Below are positions 16,825 through 25,800 of a stretch of DNA of 64,000 nucleotides, piece after piece. The translations under genes were made by a program, and so were the position numbers. This stretch comes from Alphaproteobacteria bacterium. GTDB lineage: Bacteria; Pseudomonadota; Alphaproteobacteria; RF32; CAG-239. The first letter of the stretch is position 1. Every line of letters begins with the position of its first letter. The stretch spans positions 1-64,000 of the forward strand of contig JAGBDC010000011.1 in assembly GCA_017937705.1 (NCBI GenBank), written 5' to 3'. Below the pieces are notes generated by a model. It searched no databases. It saw nothing but the letters and a program-made list of their open reading frames with translations, and was not told the DNA's origin.

Positions 16825-17731
16825 TTGGTTAAACAAATTAGGACTGGGGCTCAAAAAATCTTCTGCTCGTTTAACCGACGGCATTAGTGGTATTTTCACT
16901 AAAAAGAGGTTGGATAGCCAAACTCTTGAAGAACTAGAAGAACTTTTGATTAGTGCGGATATGGGGGTTATGACTTCGGCCAAAATCATTTCTTCTTTCG
17001 GAGCTAAACGGCAAGATAAAGACATTAGCGAAAATGAAATTCGCCAATTATTAGCCGAAGAGATTGAAAAAATTATACTCCCTTGTGAAAAATCATTAGT
17101 TATAGATAGAAGTAAAACACCTTTTGTAATTATGATGATTGGAGTTAACGGAGCAGGAAAAACCACAACAATAGGAAAGCTCACTCAAAAATTCAAAAAT
17201 CAAGGTCTGAAAGTTTCACTCATTGCGGCTGACACATTTAGAGCTGCAGCAGTTGAGCAACTAAAAGTTTGGGGTGAACGCTCAAATGTTCGAGTATTTG
17301 CCGGAGAAAACGGCTGCGACAGTGCCGGACTTTGCTATGACGGATTAGCTCAAGCAATTAAAAATGATGACGACATTGTGTTTATTGATACCGCAGGACG
17401 ATTGCAAAACAAAAACGGACTTATGGATGAACTAAAAAAAATAAACCGTGTTATCAAAAAAATAATTCCTTCTGCCCCTCATTCGACAATTTTAACTTTA
17501 GATGCGACTAATGGTCAAAACGCTCTGTCGCAAGTAGAAATTTTTAGTCAAGCCACGGAAGTAAGCGGACTGATAATTACGAAATTAGATGGAACGGCTA
17601 AAGGCGGAATTTTAGCTGCAATTGCTGACAAACATCCGATTCCCGTTCATTATATCGGTATCGGTGAAGGTATCGATGATTTAGATGAATTTAAGGCCGC
17701 CGAATACGCTAAAAGTTTATTAAATATATAA
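16817..17731 (+). CDS. ftsY: Signal recognition particle receptor
   Basis: FtsY docks ribosome-SRP complexes at the inner membrane for co-translational insertion. The 304-residue protein is a compact N-G domain without the long acidic A domain. The P-loop is GVNGAGKTT (near 113-121), followed by AADTFRAAA, DTAGR, and TKLDGTAKGG. An AAAGGAG site lies within the end of mtaB, so translation is coupled. This mtaB-ftsY arrangement is common in alphaproteobacteria. Confidence 0.95.
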   Translation: MASWLNKLGLGLKKSSARLTDGISGIFTKKRLDSQTLEELEELLISADMGVMTSAKIISSFGAKRQDKDISENEIRQLLAEEIEKIILPCEKSLVIDRSKTPFVIMMIGVNGAGKTTTIGKLTQKFKNQGLKVSLIAADTFRAAAVEQLKVWGERSNVRVFAGENGCDSAGLCYDGLAQAIKNDDDIVFIDTAGRLQNKNGLMDELKKINRVIKKIIPSAPHSTILTLDATNGQNALSQVEIFSQATEVSGLIITKLDGTAKGGILAAIADKHPIPVHYIGIGEGIDDLDEFKAAEYAKSLLNI

Positions 17732-17798
17732 AAATATTGCTTAATAAATAAATTGTTGTATATTTGAGACAATATTCAAATTATCAACAAATTATCCT

Positions 17799-17942
17799 AT
17801 GACACTAGTTAATTTTCTTCTTGCTATCATCGTTATACTTACGATTGTATGCATTTGCCTACTTGTAAAAGTACGCAAACTCAAACGCAGGAACAAAGAT
17901 TTACATACACAAGTATGGATTTCTTCTTCCGATCATTGCTGA
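17799..17942 (+). CDS. Possible small single-pass membrane protein (47 residues)
   Basis: A 48-codon frame starting ATG-ACA has one strongly hydrophobic helix (about 4-24) followed by a basic patch (VRKLKRRNK), the layout of a small type-I-like membrane peptide. It sits alone between ftsY and a terminator 20 bases after its stop, which gives it a tidy gene-sized slot. The ribosome site is weak. Function unknown; it could be a chance frame. Confidence 0.45.
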   Translation: MTLVNFLLAIIVILTIVCICLLVKVRKLKRRNKDLHTQVWISSSDHC

Positions 17943-17962
17943 TTTTAATCGCAAATCCATTT

Positions 17963-17998
17963 AAAAAAGCAGGGCCTTCACTCCCTGCTCTTTTTTTA
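17963..17998. terminator. Bidirectional terminator between small peptide and kinase genes
   Basis: AGCAGGG (17968-17974) pairs with CCCTGCT (17983-17989); A6 lies before it and T7 after. It ends directly at the stop codon of the minus-strand kinase gene. Confidence 0.8.
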
Positions 17999-18761
17999 TT
18001 AAAAATTTATTTCAGATAAATGTGGAAATTTTTTAACTATATATTTTACTTCCTCATCATTAAATTTTCTGACCGAAGAATATCCTTTCAATATATCTTC
18101 GGCAAAATCTATATTTTCTTTGCCTTTTAAAAATCGACATAATTCATAAACAAACGGCCATAAACGATGTCTGTCGAAATCTATTAAATATGCCGTATTA
18201 TCAATAAAAATAAAATTAGTTAAATTCAAATCTCGATGACACAAGCCTTGCGGAAGTTTTTTCCAATTTTCATCAAAAATCACATCCTTAATCCATCTCA
18301 TCTTATTCGTAATATATTTTATTAATCCGCAAAACACATATTTTATCGGATATTTGTTATAATAATTATTTCCCGATGCTACCATATTGTGCATTTTGGC
18401 AATAACAATTCCACATTGTTGTGCGGTGTTTTTATCCAAATTTTCTATTTGTTTACCTTGCAAATATGTATGACAAGCTACAATTATTCCGTTATTTAAT
18501 TCAAAAATATCAATAACATCCGGCACTTCAAGCCCTTTATCATATATTCTTTTTTGAAAATCATTTGATAATAATGTTCGATATTTTCTCATTATGGTAT
18601 TTTTCTTATTAACCAAAACAACAAAATTTTGACCATTACATTTTTTAGCTAAATAGACATCCTTATCTCGACCACCTCTTAATTCCGTTAATTCAATATG
18701 CTGATTGTATCTCTGTGTAAGAATTGCAGAAATTTCTGCTTGTTTTTTTATTATTTACCAT
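17999..18761 (-). pseudogene. APH/ThiK-like small-molecule kinase, frame interrupted at an A7 run
   Basis: The main frame encodes an aminoglycoside-phosphotransferase/choline-kinase fold. It has a Brenner catalytic loop CHRDLNLTNF, the metal-binding LIDFD, and a TYLQG hinge followed by a KMH helix. The N-terminal lobe (ELRGGRDKDVYLAK) is in the same frame but has no proper start. A good start, ATG at 18761 with an AGGA site, is in another frame. The two join only if the A7 run (18743-18749) has one base fewer, giving a protein of about 253 residues. This could be a real frameshift, polymerase slippage or a sequencing error. The neighbouring ycfL-lpoB pair recalls E. coli ycfL-lpoB-thiK, which suggests a thiamine-kinase-like role. 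Confidence 0.7.
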
Positions 18762-18785
18762 TATTCCAACATCCTATCCTTAAGT

Positions 18786-18815
18786 TAAAAGAAAAACCCA
18801 CCTTTTTGAGGCGGG
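18786..18815 (-). terminator. Terminator ending the structured leader
   Basis: On the minus strand, CCCGCC pairs with GGTGGG (one G-T) across a TCAAAAA loop and is followed by T5-C-T4. The site is just upstream of the kinase ribosome-binding site. Confidence 0.75.
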
Positions 18816-19000
18816 CGGATGTTCGAAAACCGTAAATCAAATAAATAAAGAAACGGCTCGGCTTATTTGGCACATAGCCTTATTCACCGACATCCGTCCG
18901 TGACAGAAGTCGGCACACCAGTTTAAAGTCGCTTATGCTCCGGCGACTATTTATTTGATTTTTAGGGTTTTCGACGCCCTAGATAAGTTCTCACCTATCC
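18786..19000 (-). ncRNA. Structured leader RNA or small RNA upstream of the kinase gene, class unknown
   Basis: Read on the minus strand, transcription would start near 19000 with a perfect hairpin (18999-18993 with 18988-18982, one G-T) closed by a GAGA (GNRA) tetraloop. Next comes a long closing stem: 18979-18975 with 18813-18817, 18974-18966 with 18823-18831, and 18962-18949 with 18834-18847. It encloses an AGTCGC/GCGACT hairpin, a 12-pair GCCGAC...GTCGGT hairpin and a smaller GGCT/AGCC hairpin. An intrinsic terminator follows (18815-18786), and the ribosome site and ATG of the kinase gene lie about 20 bases beyond. This is the layout of a riboswitch or attenuator; an independent small RNA is also possible. 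I could not match it to TPP, cobalamin, 6S, RNase P, SRP or tmRNA. Confidence 0.55.
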
Positions 19001-19006
19001 GATTAC

Positions 19007-19034
19007 AGAATAATCAAATTTATTAAATTAGCAA
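19007..19034 (-). promoter_or_regulatory. Candidate promoter of the structured leader
   Basis: On the minus strand, TTGCTA (19034-19029) and TATTCT (19012-19007) are 16 bases apart. This predicts a start near 19000, exactly at the foot of the GNRA hairpin. The match to consensus is modest. Confidence 0.35.
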
Positions 19035-19072
19035 CAAAAAAGAACAGGGATTTCTCCCTGCTCTTTTGTTTT
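19033..19072. terminator. Terminator of the lipoprotein operon
   Basis: CAGGGA/TCCCTG stem with A-rich and T-rich arms (AAAAAAGAACAGGGA and TCCCTGCTCTTTTGTTTT), usable in both directions. It lies 20 bases beyond the minus-strand stop at 19092. Confidence 0.8.
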
Positions 19073-19091
19073 GCATAATTTTTTTACACAA

Positions 19092-20246
19092 TCAATACAA
19101 TGGTAAAGAATAATCTACGGCTTTTGCCTTACTTTCTTTTCGCTTTTTAGAATTTTGTGAGGATTTATTTTCTTTTTTTGCCGGTGCTTTATAATCATCA
19201 AATATATCTTTCAACAATTTATCACTGGCTTCTGTTATAGCTTTTTCTAACAAAAGATTTTCTACATTATTACATGAACTGAATTTTCCATTCTTCTTAA
19301 ATTTTTTCTCAACAGAACCTGCAGTAATAATCTCCATAGTGGCACTTTCTAAAATCCTGTAAGAAATTTTTAACTTAGAAGAGCTTGAATAATTAGTTTC
19401 TCCCGTAAACTCTATATGTTCTTCTTTGGTTGTTGCAGTATAATTATCAATTGTACCAACCAATATATAGTCTGCAGAAACAACATTATGCAATCTTTCA
19501 CGATTATCTTTAGAAGTGAGATTATCTGTTATTAAATTTAGCTCTTTAGAATAGCTGTCGAAATTTTCTCTGTCCAGTAAATTAAATTTACCGCTGGGAG
19601 CTAATTTTTCAATAAACAAATTATTAATAGAAGAATTTATATCATCTAAAGAAACAGCTTTTCCCATACAAGAAAAATTTCCTTTTGCCTTAAACGGCAA
19701 CACAGCTAATGAATATTCGGCCTTTTTCTTCAATTTTTTAGATTTGTAATCTTTAGAATCAAATTTTTCAACTATTGCTTCTATTTTTACCATATATTTT
19801 CCATCTTTTTCAGATTGTTCAATAACTGAATATGATGAAATTTTACCTTTGTACTTCGCTAAAATTTGCTTTGAATTATCTTTTATAGACATATTAGCTT
19901 TGTTTGTACCTTTAACATCAAAATCAGACTTTTCGTTATATTTCAAATCACCGTCTTTTTGATTTGTTGACACAAATTCTTTTTCTTGTTCAGCAACATT
20001 TAATTCCAAACCACCATTATGTTTACCTGAAATTGTTTGTTCTTCGGAAAAAGTGCTTTCAATATCAACTTTGTTTAAACCGTTTCCTTCGATTTCAATG
20101 TCTGATGTTTGACGAACGGCATTTTCAACGGCATTCATAACCGCCCAGTCATAGTTTTCTCCATAACCGACAGCCGTAACCTTTATTTCTTTTGCCTCCG
20201 CTATATACGAAAACAATAAAAGCAAAATAAAAATAATCTTTTTCAT
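19092..20246 (-). CDS. Exported CsgG-like protein of the lpoB operon
   Basis: The 384-residue product has a Sec signal peptide (cleavage after AEA near 18). Its N-terminal half contains VTAVGYGENYDWAVMNAVENAVRQ, a pattern common in proteins that precede or resemble CsgG domains. Residues 180 to about 340 look like a CsgG/curli-secretion-type domain (LAVLPF, FNLLDREN, ADYILVGTIDNY). The C-terminus is Lys/Ser-rich. It is the last gene of a four-gene operon and is probably periplasmic or attached to the outer membrane. The precise role is unknown. Confidence 0.65.
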   Translation of the reverse strand: MKKIIFILLLLFSYIAEAKEIKVTAVGYGENYDWAVMNAVENAVRQTSDIEIEGNGLNKVDIESTFSEEQTISGKHNGGLELNVAEQEKEFVSTNQKDGDLKYNEKSDFDVKGTNKANMSIKDNSKQILAKYKGKISSYSVIEQSEKDGKYMVKIEAIVEKFDSKDYKSKKLKKKAEYSLAVLPFKAKGNFSCMGKAVSLDDINSSINNLFIEKLAPSGKFNLLDRENFDSYSKELNLITDNLTSKDNRERLHNVVSADYILVGTIDNYTATTKEEHIEFTGETNYSSSSKLKISYRILESATMEIITAGSVEKKFKKNGKFSSCNNVENLLLEKAITEASDKLLKDIFDDYKAPAKKENKSSQNSKKRKESKAKAVDYSLPLY

Positions 20247-20265
20247 ACCCGGCTCCTTAATCTTT

Positions 20266-20850
20266 TTACCAAGTTACTGCATTTTTATCTGCAATTTTTT
20301 TAATTTTCTTTTCACCTTCCCAAACTGTCAATCCGTTTGATAAATCGGTAATAGACATCGAAAATCTATATTCGATTCTTTTATCGCCGGAAACTCTAAA
20401 TTCTCTTTGATTTATTTTTCCGGATAAACTCAGCTCCGGAGCAGCCAAAGAATTTTTTTGACGAACATTTGCTTGATTAAACTCTTTTGACTTTCTCAAT
20501 TGAGCAGATTGCATAACCATATTATCTTCTTGAAAAGCAGTTACTCTCACTTTGCCGCTTTTCATCAATGCTATACGTATCGATTTTGTCAACTCATCAA
20601 CATCAATACGTTGCATAGTATCATTTTCTATTCTGGATATAATTAAGATATACGGTTGCCCATTAGGTTTACTCAAGGTCCCCATCTCTAACATATCCTC
20701 TATCATACTGCTTGCGGCATCTTCAAAATCACGTCCTTCCAATGCGGCAACTCTTTCTGTTGTGTCATTTTCCGTATCAATTAAAACCGTTTTTGTTACG
20801 CAACCTGATAAAAACAACATAGCTAATAGCATTACAACATATTTTTTCAT
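20266..20850 (-). CDS. lpoB: Penicillin-binding protein activator LpoB
   Basis: LpoB is an outer-membrane lipoprotein that reaches through peptidoglycan to activate the bifunctional synthase PBP1b. The 194-residue product has a lipobox LFLSGC with Cys17. It also has the LpoB domain features DFEDAASSMIEDML, IENDTMQRIDVDELT, a KVRVTA strand and a C-terminal VWEGEKKIKK segment. It lacks the long Pro-rich linker of E. coli LpoB. The gene neighbourhood (YcfL-like upstream) matches the enterobacterial ycfL-lpoB order. Confidence 0.85.
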   Translation of the reverse strand: MKKYVVMLLAMLFLSGCVTKTVLIDTENDTTERVAALEGRDFEDAASSMIEDMLEMGTLSKPNGQPYILIISRIENDTMQRIDVDELTKSIRIALMKSGKVRVTAFQEDNMVMQSAQLRKSKEFNQANVRQKNSLAAPELSLSGKINQREFRVSGDKRIEYRFSMSITDLSNGLTVWEGEKKIKKIADKNAVTW

Positions 20851-20862
20851 TTACATAATCTC

Positions 20863-21243
20863 CTAGTCTAACAAACCATCGCCTATTTCACGAGTAATAT
20901 AAATTTTATAAGAAACTGCTCTTTTGGACGGAGCAACCATTTTCCACAAAAAGTCTGAATTTTCTCTCAGATTAGCTCTTTTCCATCTCGATAAATCAGA
21001 TGATATATTAATAAAGTTATAGTCAAACCATTCTACCTTATAATAAACAGACTGGTTCTTTGAAGACACACCTTGAACTTGTACCAACACTTGTCCATCA
21101 CGTTCTCTCACATTAGACACAGAGTTAATACTTTCCAGTTTTACATCTGAGGTTATCGAAAATATTTCCCTATCATATTCTATTGGAGATGCACACCCCA
21201 ACAAAAATACTGATAACATAATTAATAAAATTTTGTTTTTCAT
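20863..21243 (-). CDS. YcfL-like lipoprotein (DUF1425)
   Basis: A 126-residue lipoprotein with signal ending VFLLGC. The mature part matches the YcfL/DUF1425 pattern: VQVQGVS, a YKVEWFD strand, then a W...VAPSKRAVSYKI segment. I start at the ATG at 21243 because AGGTGG lies a few bases upstream; a GTG 9 bases earlier is possible. YcfL proteins are found beside lpoB in many proteobacteria; their function is not established. Confidence 0.75.
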   Translation of the reverse strand: MKNKILLIMLSVFLLGCASPIEYDREIFSITSDVKLESINSVSNVRERDGQVLVQVQGVSSKNQSVYYKVEWFDYNFINISSDLSRWKRANLRENSDFLWKMVAPSKRAVSYKIYITREIGDGLLD

Positions 21244-21252
21244 ATTATCCAC

Positions 21253-22656
21253 CTATAAATTAAACACATTAACAAACGGAGTTGTTCCTGCATGAGGAAT
21301 GCGGACATAGACCAATGAATGTCCGTCGGAAGGAACATCAATATCCAATTCTTGTTCACCTATATACAAAGTAAGTTTTCCTGATTTATTTTTTTTCACT
21401 TTTGCCAATTGAACATTTTTCGGCAACCCGTACCAACTACGAGTGTCAGCACCTGCCGTTACAACAGAATATGCCGATGCAATTATCCCGCCCAAATCAC
21501 CAAATTCGTTCTGTGCAACCGCTTGCAATGTTGTTTGAAAAACTAATTTGCTTACGGCTTTAGTAATAACGGTCGGAAGTTTTTTATTAAATTCTGAAAT
21601 AAAAATACTATCAACATCCGCCAACAATTGCGTTTGATATTTCTTTTTTCCATTAGAAACAAGAATACTGGTATATGCCATTTCTCTTTCATTTGGATAA
21701 GGAAGAGCAATCGTAGCCGTTTTGACATTGTTAGTAGCTATAAATATAGGCAAGTCAAGACGAAACTCTTTAAGATGCGTAACCATACCATTTTCAAAAA
21801 TAACCCAAGCTGTCGGCTCTATATTCTTTATTTTTCCGTTTGCCAACTGCTCTGCCAACTTCAAATCATCTTTAACATATTCATTATTTGACATCATACC
21901 TGATACACGTTTCAAATAATTAGATGCCGTTTCTATATCACTTTTCCCCGTGCTATTAACCATAAAGTATAAACCGCTTAAATATGTAACATACGGATTT
22001 ACAAAATTTGTATAACCGTTCCAACGAGAAAATTCTTTATAATTACTCAAGACGGCAGCAATGTTTGCATCATTTGCAATTTTTACTTCTTCACTTATTT
22101 GGGCAGCATTTTCTTCTGTTTCTTGTTTTAATTTTTCTATTTCTTTCGCAAAATATTGTGTAGCATTTTTCTGCACCTCATAAGCTCTATTAATTTGCAA
22201 TTTAGCTTCTTCTTTATTTTCTAAAGCTAAAGCATTATAAAATGAATATGAATACATATAAATACTATCCATAACCATCGGGGTATAATCCAATGCACTT
22301 GCATTTGCAATAACTTCTACGGTTCCTTTCAAAACGCCGCTAGAGTTTAAATCCTCTTGTATTTTATTTGATGCAGCTTCTAACAACAGAGAAGAATTTT
22401 CATATTTTTTTGCCAAAAATAACGATGCTCCCCCATTTAATTGTTCATCAATATCATAATCTTCGGCATCTTCCGCTTCCATTTGTGTATTACAAACATC
22501 ACTTTCATCAAGAACAACATCTGAAGCCTTGCAATAATCAACATTTTGATAAGCTTCCGAAAAAGATACAAATTTCTGATAATTACCTAATCCGCAGGCA
22601 TTTAATAAAAGACTTAATGCCAATATTAAATAACCTCTAAATAAGACTATTTTCAT
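21253..22656 (-). CDS. Large lipoprotein, COG3014-like, first gene of the lpoB operon
   Basis: The 467-residue product has a lipobox LLLNAC (Cys at about 21). After the lipid anchor come an acidic low-complexity stretch and a helical domain of TPR-like character (about 70-270). A C-terminal beta-rich domain contains ADVDSIFISEFNKKLPTVITKAVSK and ADTRSWYGLPKNVQLAKV. The latter pattern is typical of the uncharacterised COG3014 lipoproteins that sit with YcfL and LpoB homologues in other proteobacteria. The link to peptidoglycan synthesis is inferred from the neighbours. Confidence 0.65.
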   Translation of the reverse strand: MKIVLFRGYLILALSLLLNACGLGNYQKFVSFSEAYQNVDYCKASDVVLDESDVCNTQMEAEDAEDYDIDEQLNGGASLFLAKKYENSSLLLEAASNKIQEDLNSSGVLKGTVEVIANASALDYTPMVMDSIYMYSYSFYNALALENKEEAKLQINRAYEVQKNATQYFAKEIEKLKQETEENAAQISEEVKIANDANIAAVLSNYKEFSRWNGYTNFVNPYVTYLSGLYFMVNSTGKSDIETASNYLKRVSGMMSNNEYVKDDLKLAEQLANGKIKNIEPTAWVIFENGMVTHLKEFRLDLPIFIATNNVKTATIALPYPNEREMAYTSILVSNGKKKYQTQLLADVDSIFISEFNKKLPTVITKAVSKLVFQTTLQAVAQNEFGDLGGIIASAYSVVTAGADTRSWYGLPKNVQLAKVKKNKSGKLTLYIGEQELDIDVPSDGHSLVYVRIPHAGTTPFVNVFNL

Positions 22657-22784
22657 TTGATTTCCTCATAATTTTAACTTCAATTTATAAGCTATATTGT
22701 ATAAACAAATATCTCATACGGTCAACACAAAATAATTATTTGCACAACGTTGATTTTATACTCTTTATAAGCATAAACTTTATA

Positions 22785-22826
22785 ACAAAAAAAGAGTGGG
22801 ATTTTCCTCCCACTCTTCTATTTTTG
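22785..22826. terminator. Terminator of nifJ
   Basis: AGAGTGGGA (22793-22801) pairs with TCCCACTCT (22808-22816), with A-rich and T-rich flanks, 17 bases beyond the minus-strand stop of nifJ. Confidence 0.8.
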
Positions 22827-22842
22827 TTATTTGAGTTACTGA

Positions 22843-25800
22843 TTATTCAGAAACTTTATAACCGGCCATGTGTTCCAACAAACTGCGTTTTTCGGTAACA
22901 TTTTCTTGAGCTTTGTTCAACAAAGTTTCATAACGTTCCGGATTCATTTTGTTCACAATTTGGAAACGTGTTTCATTAGCCATATATTCAGACAATGGTT
23001 TTGTCGGAGCTTTAGAATCCAACATCAAAGGAGCTTTTCCTTCTGCAACATTGTCCGGATTGTAACGATACAACGGCCAGCTACCGCTTTCAACAGCAGC
23101 CTTTTGGTGATCCAAACCATCATTGAGGTTGAAACCTTGAGCAATACAGTGGCAGTATGCAATAATCAATGAAGGACCATCATAAGCTTCTGCTTCGTTC
23201 ATAGCCTTAATCAATTGCATATCATTTGCACCGGCTGAAACTTGAGCTACATAAACATTGCCATAAGACATAGCAATCATACCCAAATCTTTCTTCGGCA
23301 AAGCTTTACCGGCAGTAGCAAATTTAGCACTTGCACCCATCGGAGTAGCTTTTGATTGTTGGCCACCGGTGTTAGAATATACACCTGTATCCATTACTAA
23401 GATATTGATGTTTTTACCTGAAGCAATGGCATGATCCAAACCACCGAAGCCGATATCATAAGCCCAACCGTCACCACCTAAAATCCATAATGATTTCTTA
23501 ATTAAGTAGTCTGCAAGCTTATTCAAATGTTTAGCTTCTTCAGTATCGATATTAGCCAAAGCAGCACGCAATTCTTTTACATTTTCACGTTGTGCATCAA
23601 TTTCAATGTCGTTAGATTGCGGATTGTTTAAGATTTTATCAGCAACAGCACCAACCTTGTCTTTCAAACCTTCCAATAAAGTTTTTGCAAAAGTTGTTTG
23701 TTGATCAATAGAAAATCTCATACCCAAACCAAATTCGGCATTATCTTCAAACAATGAGTTTGCCCAAGCCGGACCATGACCTTTTTCATCTTTAGCATAA
23801 GGAGTTGTCGGCAAGTTACCGGAGTAGATTGAAGAACAACCTGTTGCATTGGCAACAACCATTCTGTCACCAAACAATTGTGTCAACAATTTAACATACG
23901 GAGTTTCACCACAACCTGCACAAGCACCTGAAAATTCAAACAAAGGTTGAATCATTTGAGTTGTCTTCGGCAAGCTCTTAACAACTTCTGTTCTCTTTAC
24001 ATAAGGTAAAGTTTCAAAGAATTTCCAGTTAGCAACTTCTGCTTCCAAATGGTTTTCAATATGATCCATGTTGAGAGCTTTTTTGCTTGCATCTTCTTTA
24101 TTTTTAGCCGGACAAGCAGAGGTACAAATACCGCAACCTGTACAATCTTCAGCAGAAATTTGCAAAATAAATTTCTTACCTGCAAATTCTTTACCTTTAT
24201 AATCTGCAGTTTTCAAAGTAGCAGGAGCATCTTTCAATTGAGCTTCGTCAGCAACTTTCATACGAATAACGCCGTGCGGACATACTAAAGAACATTTACC
24301 GCACTGAATACATACAGCCGGATCCCAAACCGGAATTTCGGTTGCAATACAACGTTTTTCATATTGTGTTGTACCTGTAGGCCATGTACCGTCAACAACT
24401 TCACTAAATGCAGAAACAGGTAATTCGTTACCTCTGTCGGCAATCAATTCTGCTGTGAGCTTTTTAACAAATTCAGGAGCATCAGCAGGAACCGGAGCCT
24501 GACGATCAAATGTTGATGTTACATGATCAGGATATTTAACTTCGTGCATGTGAGCCAAAGAAGCATCAACAGCGGCATAGTTCTTTTGAACGATAGCATC
24601 ACCTTTTTTGCTATAAGTTTTCTTAATAGCATTTTTAATTTGTGTGATAGCTTCATCTTTTGGCAAAATGTTTGAAATTGCGAAGAAGCAAGCTTGCATG
24701 ATAGTATTGATGCGTTGTCCCATACCGGTATCACGAGCAACTTCGATAGCATTAATTGTGTAGAACTTCAATTTTTTAGAAATGATTTGTTCTTGAACTT
24801 CACGTGGCAAGTGATCCCATACTTCTTCTGCTTTATAAGGAGCATTCAAAAGGAATGTAGCACCTTCTTTGGCAATTTTCAAAATATCAACTTTGTTCAT
24901 GAATGGGAATTGGTGACAAGCAACAAAGTCCGCTTTATTAATTAAATATGCAGACTTAATCGGATTGTCAGAAAAACGCAAGTGAGAAGTGGTCATAGAA
25001 CCTGACTTACGGCTATCATAAACGAAATAGCCTTGACCATATTTACCGGCATCTTCTGCAATAATCTTAATTGAGTTTTTGTTAGCACCCACGGTACCGT
25101 CAGCACCCAAACCGAAGAATACGGCACGAACAACATCTTTAGGTTCTGTGTCAATGCTGTCATCAAACGGCAATGATGTGTTGTTAACATCGTCAACAAT
25201 ACCAACAGAAAAACCGTTGATAGGTTGAGCAGCAAAACCATTGTCATAAACAGCTTTAACCATACCCGGAGTAAATTCTTTTGAAGACAAGCCATAGCGA
25301 CCGCCAACAATTCTCGGCATTGATGCCAATTTGCCGTTTGCATAAGCTTGTGACAAAGTAGCTACAACATCCAAGTACAACGGTTCACCGGTAGAGCCGG
25401 ATTCTTTTGTTCTATCCAAAACAGAAACTACTTTAACTGTTGATGGTAATGCTTTCAAGAAAGATTCTTCAGGGAACGGACGATAGAGGTGAACTTTCAA
25501 AGCACCTACTTTTGCACCGTTAGCATTCAAATATTCAATTGTTTCTTCAACTGTTTCGGCACCTGAACCCATAATAACAATAACTTGTTCGGCATCTTTT
25601 GCACCAACATAGTCAACAACATTGTATTGACGACCTGAAATTTTAGCAAACTTGTCCATTTCTTCTTGAACAATGCCTTCAACCTTTTTGTAGTACGGAT
25701 TTGAAGCTTCACGACCTTGGAAGAATACGTCCGGATTTTGAGCTGTACCGCGAATAACCGGAGCTTCAGGACGCAGAGCATTTTCTGCATTGAAAGTATA

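Noticed and set aside
18786..18831. T-arm-like hairpin (loop TTCGAAC) followed by a 7-base segment complementary to a nearby sequence, suggesting a permuted tmRNA acceptor half on the minus strand
   Set aside because: No CCA end, no coding half with a TTCGAC motif and no tag frame follow. The complementary segment is better read as an intrinsic terminator with a T-run.
18786..19000. TPP riboswitch controlling a thiamine-kinase-like gene
   Set aside because: The CUGAGA and GAACCUGAUC signature elements are absent on the minus strand.
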